Shown here piece after piece: positions 1 through 12,500 of a stretch of 64,000 nt of DNA. Position 1 is the first letter of the stretch; every line of letters begins with the position of its first letter. The translations under genes and the position numbers were made by a program. The notes under the pieces were generated by a model. It saw nothing but the letters and a program-made list of their open reading frames with translations, searched no databases and was not told the origin of the DNA. This DNA is from Eremophila alpestris peregrina. Taxonomy: Eukaryota > Chordata > Aves > Passeriformes > Alaudidae. The stretch is taken from contig WMCF01000023.1 of NCBI GenBank assembly GCA_009792885.1, positions 11,368,013 to 11,432,012 on the forward strand, read 5' to 3'.

Positions 1-2420
1 TAGACAGAAGGTAATTTCTGATAACCTTCACTGTGCCCCCTAGGTTATGCTGCATGCAGAATTCTGTGCAGTGCATTCATGGTTTGCAAGCAGTGTGTGC
101 AGTGATGCCTCCTATCCCTAAGTTTAGGGCTATTCACAACACTTGGCACAGCTGCTAAGAAGAACAATAAGTTGTAATGCCCAGCTCTGCAAAAAACCTG
201 CTGTGGCAGATTGAGTCTCCTGCAGTCTTGTTTCTACGAATTGCCTACCTTAGTTGCTTCTTCCCTCTTGTAAATGTTTTTTTTTTTAATTGAAAAAAGG
301 CAAGATGAAAAAGAAAACATGTATCTCATATGTAGACGTTTACTCAGTCATGGCTACCTGAGGTATTTTTCACTGTTGTCTCCAGATTGCATCAAAATTC
401 ATTCCATGAATGTTAATCTGAGTTTTGTAGTGAGAACTGGTCAGCTGAACATTCTGTCTCCTCCTGTAGAAATGTGTGGAAAAGATGGGAGATAAGATAG
501 TGCCAGACTTCAGTTTCCGTTCTGAACAAAGACCTCTTACTTTTGCTTTCCTGCAGTCAGACATTTGCTATTTCATTTTTGCTCCAGCATAAAACACAGC
601 ACTGATGAAACCTGCTGGAGTTTTGAAGATAGTTAATGATTCAGAAGTTCTAGGACTTCCAGTAGGTTGTTGTGTCAGGGTTTGTGTGAGGACTTGGGAG
701 CTGCTTACCTGCGACCCCTCAAATCTTTTTTTTGCACTTTCCTCCCCTTTCTTGCACTTGTGTGACCTAGAGGTTGTAAATGCCATGGGACATTATAGGT
801 GTACATGGATACTGCTAAGGAATCTTGTGGGGTCAGGATCTCTGGCATCAAAAAAGAAATCTTCCTCGGTCAGCAGGTGCATACAGGAAATCAGCATAGT
901 CCCCCACCTCACCTGTCTCCACCAGGATTCACTTCTGCTCACAAACTGCATCAAAAATGAGAGCTGCAGAGGGGAAAAAAGCTTCCTTTATACAACTTCC
1001 TGTATTTTGTGAATACAGGGTTCCTTTCTGGTCATGAATGGGTTATAAATCAGACAAAAGCGGGGTTGTGGGGTCTCATCTCTTTCTTCTCTAAGTGAAT
1101 TGGCTAATTCTTGGTGGGTTTGTAGATAGGAAAGGCATTCCTTACATCAGGCACAGATGGGGAAAGGGTTCTTGTGTGGTGCTATAGACATTTACCTCTA
1201 GACACAGGGCAGCCTGTGGTGAGCCACTCAAGTGCTTGGGAGAGGGGAGTAGGAGTGTGAGTGATGCTGCACAAAACCTTGGCAGGCGTTTAGTGGGACA
1301 GTGAATATCACCCTGGATGTGTGTCATGGAAAAAGTCCCAGTTCTCAAGCTGCTACTCATGGCAAGTGGGGCAGCAAGAGGCATTGGGATGTTAGGGAGC
1401 TTCTGAGGGGTGGCACACAGATGTGCAGCTCTTGCTAAAGGTAGCAGCCATTATATTGAATAGGTGCAAAAATCAGCTGGTAGCATGTCTGTGCTGTAAA
1501 TGGCTTCCATGAGGCTGTTCTAGCCCCAGCCAGTGTGTTTTGAACATAACTGAAACAAACCTATTTTTTGCCTTTGCACAGCAAATACGGCTTCTTTTCT
1601 GACCAACAGACCCCACAGTTTGTTTCTGGATGTCCTATAGGGCTGTGACTGGTCTTGTGAGCAGTCTGTGGTTTGTATGTATTGGGTGGTGTTTGGAGGA
1701 CTTCAGTTAGAGATGTTCCTGTCTGCTTTAATGCAGTGAAGAGCTAAACAAGAACTGCATGTGGGTACAGCTGAGGAGGACAAGTGTGTGAGAGGATACT
1801 TGAGCACTCCTTCATCATGTCCATCTCTGTGAAAGCAGAAGAAAAGTTTCTGAAGAAAAGGGAGGTTGTTGGGGGAGGATGATGAGTAAACACAGTGGAC
1901 ACAAGCAGCAAGATTGCTGCAGCCTATGTAAGCACACAGCATGCCTCAGCTGTTGAAGCAGTGCCCAAGTATGTGCTGTTTCATTACACAGAGCTGGACC
2001 CTATTCCCTCTTACATGAAGCTGACCACTCCATCTCCTCCTTCTTAATGAGATCCTCTTGGGATGAGACATCCCTTCCTGAGAGGGAGGCCAAATTCACA
2101 TGCAGCTGTCACCCCCAGACCTCTGCACACTTGGCAGCTGTGATAACATGGCACTATCCCCTCTAATCTGGATACTGGTTAAAAGTGATGGAAGGCATTT
2201 CTGGACAGCTAGTGTGGAACCTGCAGGCTCTCTCTTCACGAGATCACCAGCTGTGTGCTGCTTGCAAAGAGGTGATGATGATCAGTGTCAACCCATGATG
2301 ATCTGTGAGCTTGAGAGGAGTGAGCCTGTCTGGTTCTTCTGCTTTCAGTGCACAGTAGCAAAGTCTCCAGTCTATGGTAATCATTACTGGGGGGAAGATG
2401 TGGCTGGTGTTACTGTTTGC

Positions 2421-2475
2421 ATATATATACATATGCACTTAAATGTATCTATATTTATATATATAGATAGATACT
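2421..2475. repeat. AT-rich simple repeat (TA/GATA-like)
   Basis: An alternating TA tract is interrupted by CATATG and ends in GATAGATAGATA-type units. It is simple-sequence DNA with no coding support. Confidence 0.7.
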
Positions 2476-4600
2476 TCAGGATATTGCTCAAAGCTCCCTG
2501 GCTGGGAGTGGGGCTACTTTGCTTGCTTTGAAAATGCATGGGGAGGCAGTATCTGTTCTGAAGTGCCCAAATGTGTATTATTTTAAGCATGTAACAGTCT
2601 GTGTTTAGGGATCATTTCTGTGGCTGCATAATCCATCTCTGAAAACCTAGGAAGTGTTGGAATTAACACTGCCCATTTGACTTTAATCTGCCCCAAAGGG
2701 TGGAGGCAGAGCCTAGAGTACACACTCTTCTGCTCCCCATGCTTGGCTCTCTTTGCTCAGTGCCAGCCCCCTCACACGAAGGTGCTGCTGGAGAAGCTTC
2801 AGATTGCCTGGATATATTTTGGGATGCAGGTAGAAGGTGTCCCAGTGCAGCTCCCCATACACAGCCTTGCTAAGAGGTGTGTTTGCCCCCCTTTGATTTT
2901 TTTCATTAGCTTTCAAGCTGAGGTGTGAGCATTGGCACAGCAATCTGTTTTCACCCTCTTTGTGTTTTGAAGCATTTTGGCTGCAACATTTCATAATTAA
3001 GTAAATATATACATAGGCAGATGCTGGAACATACTCCTAAAACTTTCCCTCCACCCTGAAGCACTTGGGGTAAGTTATGAAGAGGGATATTCTGATAGGA
3101 GACCCCATGGTCATGTCACATTACCTCCTGTGAATTACCATTCAGATTTCTCATTTATAACTAGTTAACCTTGATTTTTCAGAGCATTTTTCAGTGCCTG
3201 CCCCTCTGTCATACAGAGCAGCCCTTCCTCCTGCTCCTGTCTTGCTGCAGATGTTCACCCCAGCCAGGCTCTGTGGTGTGGGATGCAGTGTGAGAGCACC
3301 CTCAGGTAGAGAAACTGTGCTGGTGGTGCTCTGGTGAAATCTCCAAGCACACCTGAGATGTGGCACAGCCCAGTGGCACAACCTTTGCTAAACTCTCCAC
3401 TTTCTGTGCCAGGTAATCCTGGTGTAACTTAAAGTGGGTGAGAGCTCCACTCATTCTGAGTTTTCTTAATGCAAGTGTGGATGGTCTTTCTCACAGCATT
3501 TCTCATACTTGTTTCTAAATCAAGTATATCCCATTTTCTTAAGTCTTCTCTGTATATACATAATTGCAATTTGTCATTTTGATTGAAAATCCATCCTTAA
3601 TGGCCCTGTCTTTTACACGGTTCCCTGTAATGTATTATTTCAGAAACACATCTATTTTCATATTTTAGCATTTTTATCAATATGAAACTTCAGAACATTA
3701 TTTCTCTGTGAAAAAAAGTCTTTAAAAGTCTGCTGCTAAAATTCAGCCCTGTTATTTACAACTTTTTATCTCCCCCTTTCCTTTTTTGCCCACACCTCAA
3801 GTCAAATTTTAGGTATGTAGGTGGAAAGGGTTTTACTAATGGGAGGGAAACAGATAGTTACATGCAGTGATGATGGAGAGTAATAAGTACTTGTGTAGTG
3901 TGGTGCCAAAGTGTTTTTTGCAGAACTCAGACTGTAGTTGCACATGGTCTATGGTGCAGCTTCCACTCCAGTTCAATTTCATGCTTATATTCAGTTTTTG
4001 CATATACACATGACAGAATAGTTTGGTTTAATTTTTATTTATTTGGGTTGCTGAGGAGGAGGATGGTGTTTTAATTGAAAGCAAAAATTCCTGTGAACCA
4101 TATGCCTCACTTTTCAGTCAGGTCTAATTAAACTTCTTTTTCCTCCCTGTTTCCTCTTTGTGTGCATAAATGAGAAGTTATGTGGGAGATCCCCATCACT
4201 GTTATTGTGTCACAGTCCTGGTTTATGATCTCTTAGTTCCCTCTGTGTTGGTCAGACACTTTAACAAAGATTGTTATTACAGACACTTTTTCATGTGGAA
4301 AGAGCCTATGGAATGTTAAATACTGGTACTGTGGGTCCTTTGGTCAGTATTTCGGAGTGATGATGAAAATGAATGAGCCCCTGGGAAAACTTATGTTCTT
4401 AAATGTGGAGAAAAAGGCTTGAGGGTCTGAAGTAACAGTGATGGCACACAGCTTGGACTTGCTGAATTTCAGTGCTGCTAAGTCATTGCAAGGGGACCCT
4501 ACTCTTGTTTTTGCTTTCTACCAAAAAGCAACTTTTAATACTAGTCAGTTTTTGAGTAACTATAAGATAATAGGATACTCTAAGTAGCATTAGGTAGTTC

Positions 4601-4655
4601 AATATGTATGTGTATATATACATAATTATATCTCTCTCTCTATATATATGTATGT
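4601..4655. repeat. (TATA/TC)n simple repeat
   Basis: Runs of TATATA and TCTCTC alternate over about 55 bp. This is a compound microsatellite and a likely length-polymorphic marker. Confidence 0.75.
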
Positions 4656-7600
4656 CCACAGTATATATTTGTAAATGTAGAAGAAATAAGCCTTTGGTGA
4701 GAAATAATTTATTTTGCTATTTTGTTTGTTTAGTATCAAGTATTGTTTAAAACGGGCTAAAGGAAAAGGAACTGTGTGTTGAGATAAGCAGTAGGAGAAT
4801 AAAAAAAAAAAAGAGATGTACTTGGCTTAAATGATGTCCAGACTTACTGTGATATTTTCCAGGCACTAGTATTTTCCTTTTTTTGCTAAGATTATAAACA
4901 GTTGGTTTTTGTTGAGTCTACAAAAAAAAGGAACAACAATATTAATACATTTAACTGTTCCTGAAATATGCATTGGAGTGCTTTGTTTTACTCCTCCTGT
5001 GTTTTAAAGAGGAACCTACATCAGGTTTTAACTTCTACAACAGATTAAGGAACCCTTAGCTTGACAAATAACCATGTGATGAATGGCAGCGGGGGAAATG
5101 GTGAATCAAATAGTGAAGTACTTGAATGGATTCACCTTAGGCACTGACAAAGAATTTCATCAGTAGACCTGCCAGGATTGTTTCAGTGCCTCTCCTGTTT
5201 CTGTTCAATCGATTCTGAGCAGGATGTTTTTTACACAGGCATTTTGTGTAACAATGTCTCTGTCACTGGAGGAAAAATCAAGCATTTCTTCCAGCCCCAG
5301 CATCCCTGGTGTTGGTGTGCCTGCCTGGTAAAAAGGGTCTGGCAGCTGCTGGGGACACTGTAGTGGTGTGTATTTGCCAGCGTGGGTTTGATGTGTGAGC
5401 CTGAGCTCAGCAGGCCTTTGCTAGGTTGGCGTGTACCCAGTCCAGATCCTCTTCTGGTGTCAAGCTTATGTATGGCAAATCATCCCAGCCTGGGGATGGA
5501 AAGATTTGCCTAGGGTTCAGCAGGAGCATTGAAGGTTTGCCTTGGCAAAGCAGAAAGTGTGTGCTTGCTTTCTATCCATCCCATCTTGAGGGGAATTTGG
5601 ATTTCTTTAATGCCCAGGCTTGTGCTTGTTTGGCTCCTAAGGCCTGCAGCTCATTATGTCTTGGTTTGAGAAGGTGTCACGTGCATTTGGACTCCAGGAG
5701 CCTGTTCTCTACAGCTTTTGGCCACAGATCTCCTTGTCTGCTTTGTTGCCTGGATGACAGCACTGTGAACTGCCTACTGCAAGAAGTTGTTTCTGGTGCA
5801 AAGAGGGAATTAAGACATGTGATGGATTTTGTGCTTGCTATCAAGAATGTATTTTCCTATGAAAAAAGAAACAGTGGAAATTTAAGTCCCAATCTGCTAT
5901 GACATGGTAGAAAATCACAGAAGTGTACTGATAGAGCACTAGGAGGTTGATTATAATGTCTGAATGTCTCCAGTTACATAAATAATGTCATATTGTCATA
6001 TCATGGTCTAGACATATGTTGCCTTCAAATAAGAAAAATACATAATACTGTTTGTTTAAAAATCTCTCTTTTGAAAAGGCATGTGCCAAGAGGCAGTGTG
6101 CTGGGGAATAAGTTCAGTTATAACCAGAGGGCCTTTTTCTTTTTTTTTTATTAGCAGAATTGTTTGTGAATGAGCAATGGAGATAGTGACCTACAGGGTT
6201 TATGAAATGTGGGAATCTGCCTGTCTCGCCAGCACTATAAATAAATAAGAAAGGCTTTTGAAAGATTTTTGTCAGTTCAATATACATTATTTTGTTTCAG
6301 CAAGTCTCCTTTGCTTCATAGGCTCTGTTCTGTATATGGTGCTATTTATAATCTGGGGTGGAGGAAGAGTCTCTGGGAGTGGGTGATTTACAGACACAGA
6401 ATAGGGCCATAAACAATGTTAACACTGTGGCATAATCTGATAAAATCAGAAACTTGGACAGGGAGTGCAATGCTGTTCCTCACTGGGGCTGTTGTGTAGC
6501 AGCTTTTTCTCCCTTTCCTCTGACCTTCTCTGACTTGCCAGAAATGCCCTCTAGTTTCGTTTTCCCGAGAGCCCACTGCTGAGCTGCTGAAGGTTAACCC
6601 CAGAGCAGTGCTCTGGCTCCAGCCTTCTGCTGCCAGGCTTCATGCCTGACCCATGTGAAGAGAGTGTGTCACTGCTGGCTTTCTGGGACGTGGCAGGGGA
6701 GTGTCCAAGGACTTTGGTAGCTCTGGGGCTGTCTCCTCTGCACCCTGGCCTGGCTACAGAGAGCCTGTGTTTGTGGCCAAAGGTGGATCAGTGATTGTAT
6801 CATGGGCTGGGAGGTGAGGAGATGAGTTGTGGATATGTGTTCTCTCACGCTGCCCCTTTTGTGGGCTCTGGCAGAGAAAATGGAGCACTCTAAGAAAATC
6901 TGGACTATGCTGAGGGACAGAGGGCAGAGCAGACAAGAGCTGTTGGACCACACTGAGGTGGTATTTTGGGTGTGTGCCTTTACTATACAGGTAGAGATAG
7001 CTTAACTGTCTCCATAAATGTGTGCTTCCTTGTGCAAAACAAAACACTGACCAAGTTCCAGGATGTGTTACTGGAAAAAGGACAAAGTAGAAGGATTGTG
7101 AAGAGCAAGGACCTAATTATTGGTGCTTCTCTAAGGCAGTAGTTGGAGGCATTATTTGAGCTGAACTGTGAGGTGCAGCATCCATTATATGTGTGTGCCT
7201 TTCTTCGAGGCTGTTACAGTCTGGTGGAAGGAAGTTATTTGTCAAGCTTACCCAAGTACTACATTGCAGAGCCCATCCTAAAACTCAAGGCTTGTGTACC
7301 TCCAGCACCATGGTGTGTCCAGCAAATTACTATTCCTAAATAGTATAGAGTCACCCAGGAGACAAGTATGTGAAGACATGAAGAAAAAGACTGTAGTACA
7401 GAAATTAAAATTGAATTTTCCTTTGGTAGTGGATGGGGATCCCAAAGTACCTTCTGCTCAGAAGCCTGTTGGAACAAAATCAGGAAAAACTTCTGAGCAT
7501 TTAAGCCACAAGAGAAATGAAAAGCACATAGTTAATTTTAAAAAAAGGAAAAGAAGCTAGCCCAACCAAATAAAAATGCACAGGCAAAAGTGTGCACTCA

Positions 7601-9439
7601 TTGTAGGCAGGAAAATTCTATCTTTTGCTTTCTCCTATTATGGGAGGGGTCATTGTTTCTTTTTCTAGTAAAAGAATCCTTTTTTTAAAATGTCTGTGGG
7701 AAAGGAGAATAGTCTGAATTGAGTCTTTGAGATGTTGTATTACAGAGAGTCACAGAAAATGTACTATGCAAATGACTATCTGCCTTATTAGATGCCTCAA
7801 TAGAGTTCATTGTCTCAATATTGCTATTATTGGAGATGGATGGACACGACGTGATTTTTACCATCAAGCTGAAAAACTTCAGTGTTACAGTCTCATTACA
7901 AGGGCAATAATAGTGCACTGACTTAAAGGAGAGAATTGAATTAAGGGGAGTGAAAGGTCCATTGCTCTGTCCATTTTAGTTTGTCTTTTGCAGCCTGTAC
8001 ATCATTTTAGGGGTCACAACAGGGGGGTTTGTGCTTCATGGTCTTGGTTTTGTTCATCTTTCATTGCTAATAAAAAGAAAGCCCTTTTATGGGGAGGAAT
8101 CCTCCAGCACCTGCTGTGATTTTGCTTGGCTGCAGCTGTAGGAATGTTGTTGGATGGTGGTGGTGCTTTCTCAGGTAGGGGCTGACCAGTACCACCTTGT
8201 TGTCCTTTTGGAGGAGGAGCATCATCAACTCCTTTGTTCCCTGATGTCAGGAGCTCATCACAGCATTGCTCCATTCCTCAGTTGGCTTCTTACCTGTGTG
8301 ACTGCTCACTGAGCCTCTCCTGAGCTGTCACTAGAGCCTCACACACTGCCTGGGGCGAAATATAAATCCCAAAAGCTGCTGAAGCCAAAATCTGTCTGAT
8401 GTCCGTTTGCACTGTCAATCACCCTTAAGCCTGCTTTTGAGGCATTGTGTTGACAAGAATTTCTTAGGTCGGGTGCTTGGAATAACAACCAAATAGTGTT
8501 TTGTGGTGTGTATTTTTTTCTGGGCATCACTTGGTGTGCTGGATCTGGCTATGTTGCAGTATGGGAATTTCCAGATAGAACTTTGACTCCTGAAGTGTGT
8601 TTTTGGTGTCTCTGTGGCCCCATGGCAATAGTAGGGATCCATCATTGAATGTGGAGTTGTGTGGGTGTTGTCCATGGTGTGATGCATCTCTTGAGCGATT
8701 TTGGTGTTTCTAAACCTACCGTTTGCTTCATTTGTTTCTTGGTGTGGAGGGGGAAGCAACAGAGTGTTTCTCTTTTATTGTCTGGTTAATATGTGTGGAA
8801 GTTAATGAGTAGCGAAAAGCAGCAGGGCCGAGCTGTGCCGTAACACTGTAACCTCCCTCAGTGTTTGCTTTCCTTCCTTGACTTTTCATTTGTGGAGGGG
8901 ATGAGGAAGGCCTATTACTCATTAAACAAAAACAGTTCTTTTCAGCCTCGAGCATTTTCCACCAAATACCCACCAATTGCCTCCTGTTAGTCCTTGAAAG
9001 CAGCACCTGTCATACAGTGCTCTGTAATAGGTATTATAGTAACCAGGGGTTGCAATGCATGCACACTGTGTGAGCCACATTTCCTCACAAATCTTTGTGG
9101 AATCAAACCTAAACTGCAGAATAAGGCATGCTTTACTCTGACTGTGTCATTCACCTTGGGTTATGTGCTCTTGCTTTCAGTATTTCAGGGTTGCTTATTA
9201 ACGTTAAGTAAACTTTCCTTCCTTTTGGATATATAAATACATACCCCTAAGTTCTTCATTTCACTTTCCACTTCAGTTTTCCACATTGGGCTTGAGGGGT
9301 TAGTTTAATACAAGTGTGTATATAGGAAGAAGAAATGAGGGTATCAGCAGCTGTTGTAACCCTTTATGTTTTCCTGGAAGGGTTGGGTCCATCTCAGAAA
9401 AATTGCATCTTCTTGGGTTAAAAATGGCCACTCTGTGTA

Positions 9440-9543
9440 GTCTGCTGGGCAGAATTGTGGCTAATTTACTGCTTAAACCTTCCCCAAAAGAAGATTTAAG
9501 CAGTAAATTAGCCTCAATTCCTCTAGCACCTAATCCAGCAGAC
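9440..9543. repeat. Imperfect inverted repeat (hairpin), 19-bp perfect inner stem
   Basis: The inner arms 9459-9477 and 9495-9513 are perfect reverse complements (19 bp) around a 17-nt spacer. The outermost bases also pair: GTCTGCTGG at 9440 with CCAGCAGAC ending at 9543, with unequal unpaired segments between. It may be the remnant of a fold-back element or a local inverted duplication. I see no mature-miRNA evidence. Confidence 0.7.
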
Positions 9544-12500
9544 TTGGTGAAGTTGTAAAGCTGCAGCTCTTCTGCTTCTGTTTTTTTGATGGCACTTTTG
9601 TACCACTGTGACCCTGAATATGATGATTACTGAAAGTTTTTCTGAAAAACAAAACCAACCCCCAAATGTAAACCCTTCCTCCTGGAGCTTTTGGCAGTGC
9701 TTTTGCCTAGTCAGTGTTCTGTTTGCTCTGTGTTTTTGGTCATACTGCACATGGCAGACACAAAACAGGGAAGGAAAAAGTACTGTAGGAAACAGTAAGA
9801 TACATCTGTAAACCCAGAAGTCTTCCCAGATTTCAGGAACTGTGCTTATCCCTAATAAATATCTTCAACTGATTAAAAGCAGGGGGAAAAATCTAATTAA
9901 TGGTGCAGTTTTTAAGTTAAAATTCTGGTAATGCTGAGCTCAGTGAATCAAGCTAACTTGTATTTTGCCTTTACCAATAGAGATAATTTCAGGGAATGTT
10001 GGAAGGTGGACTACAGTTGTACAATTTGTTTGGCATGTACGGTAACAGAAATTCTGCTTTTCTCCTGCTGCTCATCAGAAAAGCTCAGTGCACAGGTAGT
10101 GCATTGTTTTGCACTGAGCTATCTGTTCCATCTTTCAATGAACATGTGGGATTTGGCATTGCTTGAATATATTCTGTGGTTAGACATCATAGGTTTTATT
10201 AGATACAAAAAGCACACCTTAATAGTGGTTCTTGCAATTGTTTTGAGCATCCTGGGTTTTATGCAGCTTCTCTTTTTCTTGTGTGACCTCTTTATATTTT
10301 TTTAACTCCCTGTATTGAAAAAATAAGGAAAATAGTCTCATTATCTCAGTAAGGAAAGCCTATTACACATTTATGTAATAAATGTAACAACTGGCTGTGT
10401 AGAATTCAAGTGCCATTTCCTAAAATGGCACTCAAATCTGCAAAGAGCTCCTGGGGCATTATTTCTCCCACCCTCTTTCTGACCCCCTTGTGCATCTCAG
10501 AAGGGCTTTAGCTACTTACTCTGTTCTTCCTCTTGGGGTTTATATTTTATTTTCAGCATCACCACCTGCCCAAGGGGAAAATTCCTCCCCTTCTAAAGGA
10601 AGATGGAAAGTCTGGTTGTCTACTGAAGTGAACCCTTTTACCTTTTGGTTGTTGATGATGGGAAGTGGAGCTTGCAGCCTATGACCACTTAACTCTTCTG
10701 ACATCTCACTTGCCTCTTCCTTTCTATGCCAAAGGAAATGTTGGTGGGGCTTTTTTGTGCTGCTGGCTTTGTATTTCTGCATATTACTTAAATTTTCTTT
10801 TTTTGCAAAGCTGGAGCTTTTAAATTCTTAACCTTGGTCCATTGGATGTTAGTAACTTTCTTGAGTCTTCTTGCCAAAGAAGCAGAAGTTTGGAAATAAC
10901 TTCTAAAACAGGGAGGGGTAAATTACCTCACTTTGTCATTCCTACAGTTTTTACCCTCCACGTGCAGCACAAAAGATGATTATCTGGCTGAAGCTTTCCT
11001 GGACCATAAAGTATTTGTATCAGGTGAATGCTGTAGATTCATCTTTCAAAACACGTGTTGTAGCAAATAGGATAAATGCTTTGCACTGGAGAAAAGGGAT
11101 GAATCCTCTGCAGTTGCCAACTGCCTTAAATTTAAGACCCTCCTGTATTGCTGTGCTTGAGTTGAAAGGACAATGGGCAGGAGCTGGTTTAGATGAGAGT
11201 AGATCTCTCAACAGAGTGGTGCCCTGGTTTCTAAGTGTTACTGAAGTGCAAATATATGTAATTTGCATGAACAGGCAAAAATAAGGGTGCTAAATTTCCT
11301 ACTTTCTTCAAGTTCTGCTATTTCAATCTGCTGTGTTTGTGTTCTCCACTAATATTATTGCACAGAGGAAGGAGAACACTTTATTTAAAAACAAGTATTT
11401 AATGGTGGGTTATTTGTGCAGTATTTATAGTAATTACTTGAAGAACACATGGTACCTTTTCTGTTGTGAATAAATACTGTACTAACCTCTGCTGAGGAGT
11501 AGTGCAGGTTGTCTAATGAATTGCATTGGGGTTCCCAACTGGCTCATTGTTGGTGCTGGCTGAAAGATGATTTGTTCCTGCTGTGTCAGAATAATCCCTC
11601 TGCAAGTGCCTTGTGCATCTGTATGACAGTGATAAAGTGGCGTGCCTGGAATAGAGAGTGCTTTTGAAAACACTCTTTCTAAAAGGATGTTCTCATGTCC
11701 AGCCATGTGCACTGTTAAGGCAGAAGGACATTAAATTGTGTGGTTTTTCTAAAGGAGTCACTTGCTCATCTCGTGCCTTTCAACTGGCTCACACAGGCAA
11801 AAGAGAGGAAAGTGAGGCAAACAGGCAGGGAATGAGTGGATTGTAGAAAAGATGCTTTTGAGATTCCTGGTCAGAAAAGAGCATGCCATCATTTTGTAGG
11901 CTGCCAGTTTTGCTTTCACCAGGAAGAATGATAAGCAAATGATTCTGTTTACTTGTTTTACATAATTGAAATATGTCAGCTCTGTGAAATGACTGTTGTT
12001 GGCGGAAGGTGAATGTTTTCCTGCATCAAATGCCTTTGAGATGGCTAAGTGTTAGATCTTTTCCTTGATGTTTGGAGGAGGGTGAGGCCTTACAGAACAG
12101 CTGAGCCCATCTAATGGCCATCAAGTTCCCTGTGTCACCCAGTGAGGTGAGCTGCTCCCCTTCCCTCTGCTGGCCCGTGTCTGACCTCGTGTTGGGCTGG
12201 GTGAGGTACCTAAACTAGCTGAAAGCTATTCCCATTATTCTGCAAGACAAATTCTCTGCCAAATGAGCTGCTTAAGCAAATGCACTGTGCAGTCAGGTGA
12301 GTGACCATGCCTCAGAGAGGGCCATGTGAGGAGAGGAGGAAGTTGTGTAGGGTCAGCCACATTCTGCTGTTGTAGAATCACAAAGTAGTAAAAGTTATAT
12401 TAATTGCATTTTAGTTTCTTATGCAGTGTCATCTTCCATCTCTGTAAGCCTCAAATCAAATGCCAGTTTCAGAGATAAATGTGTGAACTGTTTTAATAGA

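Noticed and set aside
605..1012. Open frame starting MKPAG, similar to the first residues (MKPAA) of human PTPRJ
   Set aside because: The similarity stops after four residues. There is no signal-peptide core, no phase-1 donor in place and no CpG-rich context.
5426..5902. 158-codon plus-strand open frame, the longest in the first 15 kb
   Set aside because: Composition and content look random, with no motif and no flanking exon signals.
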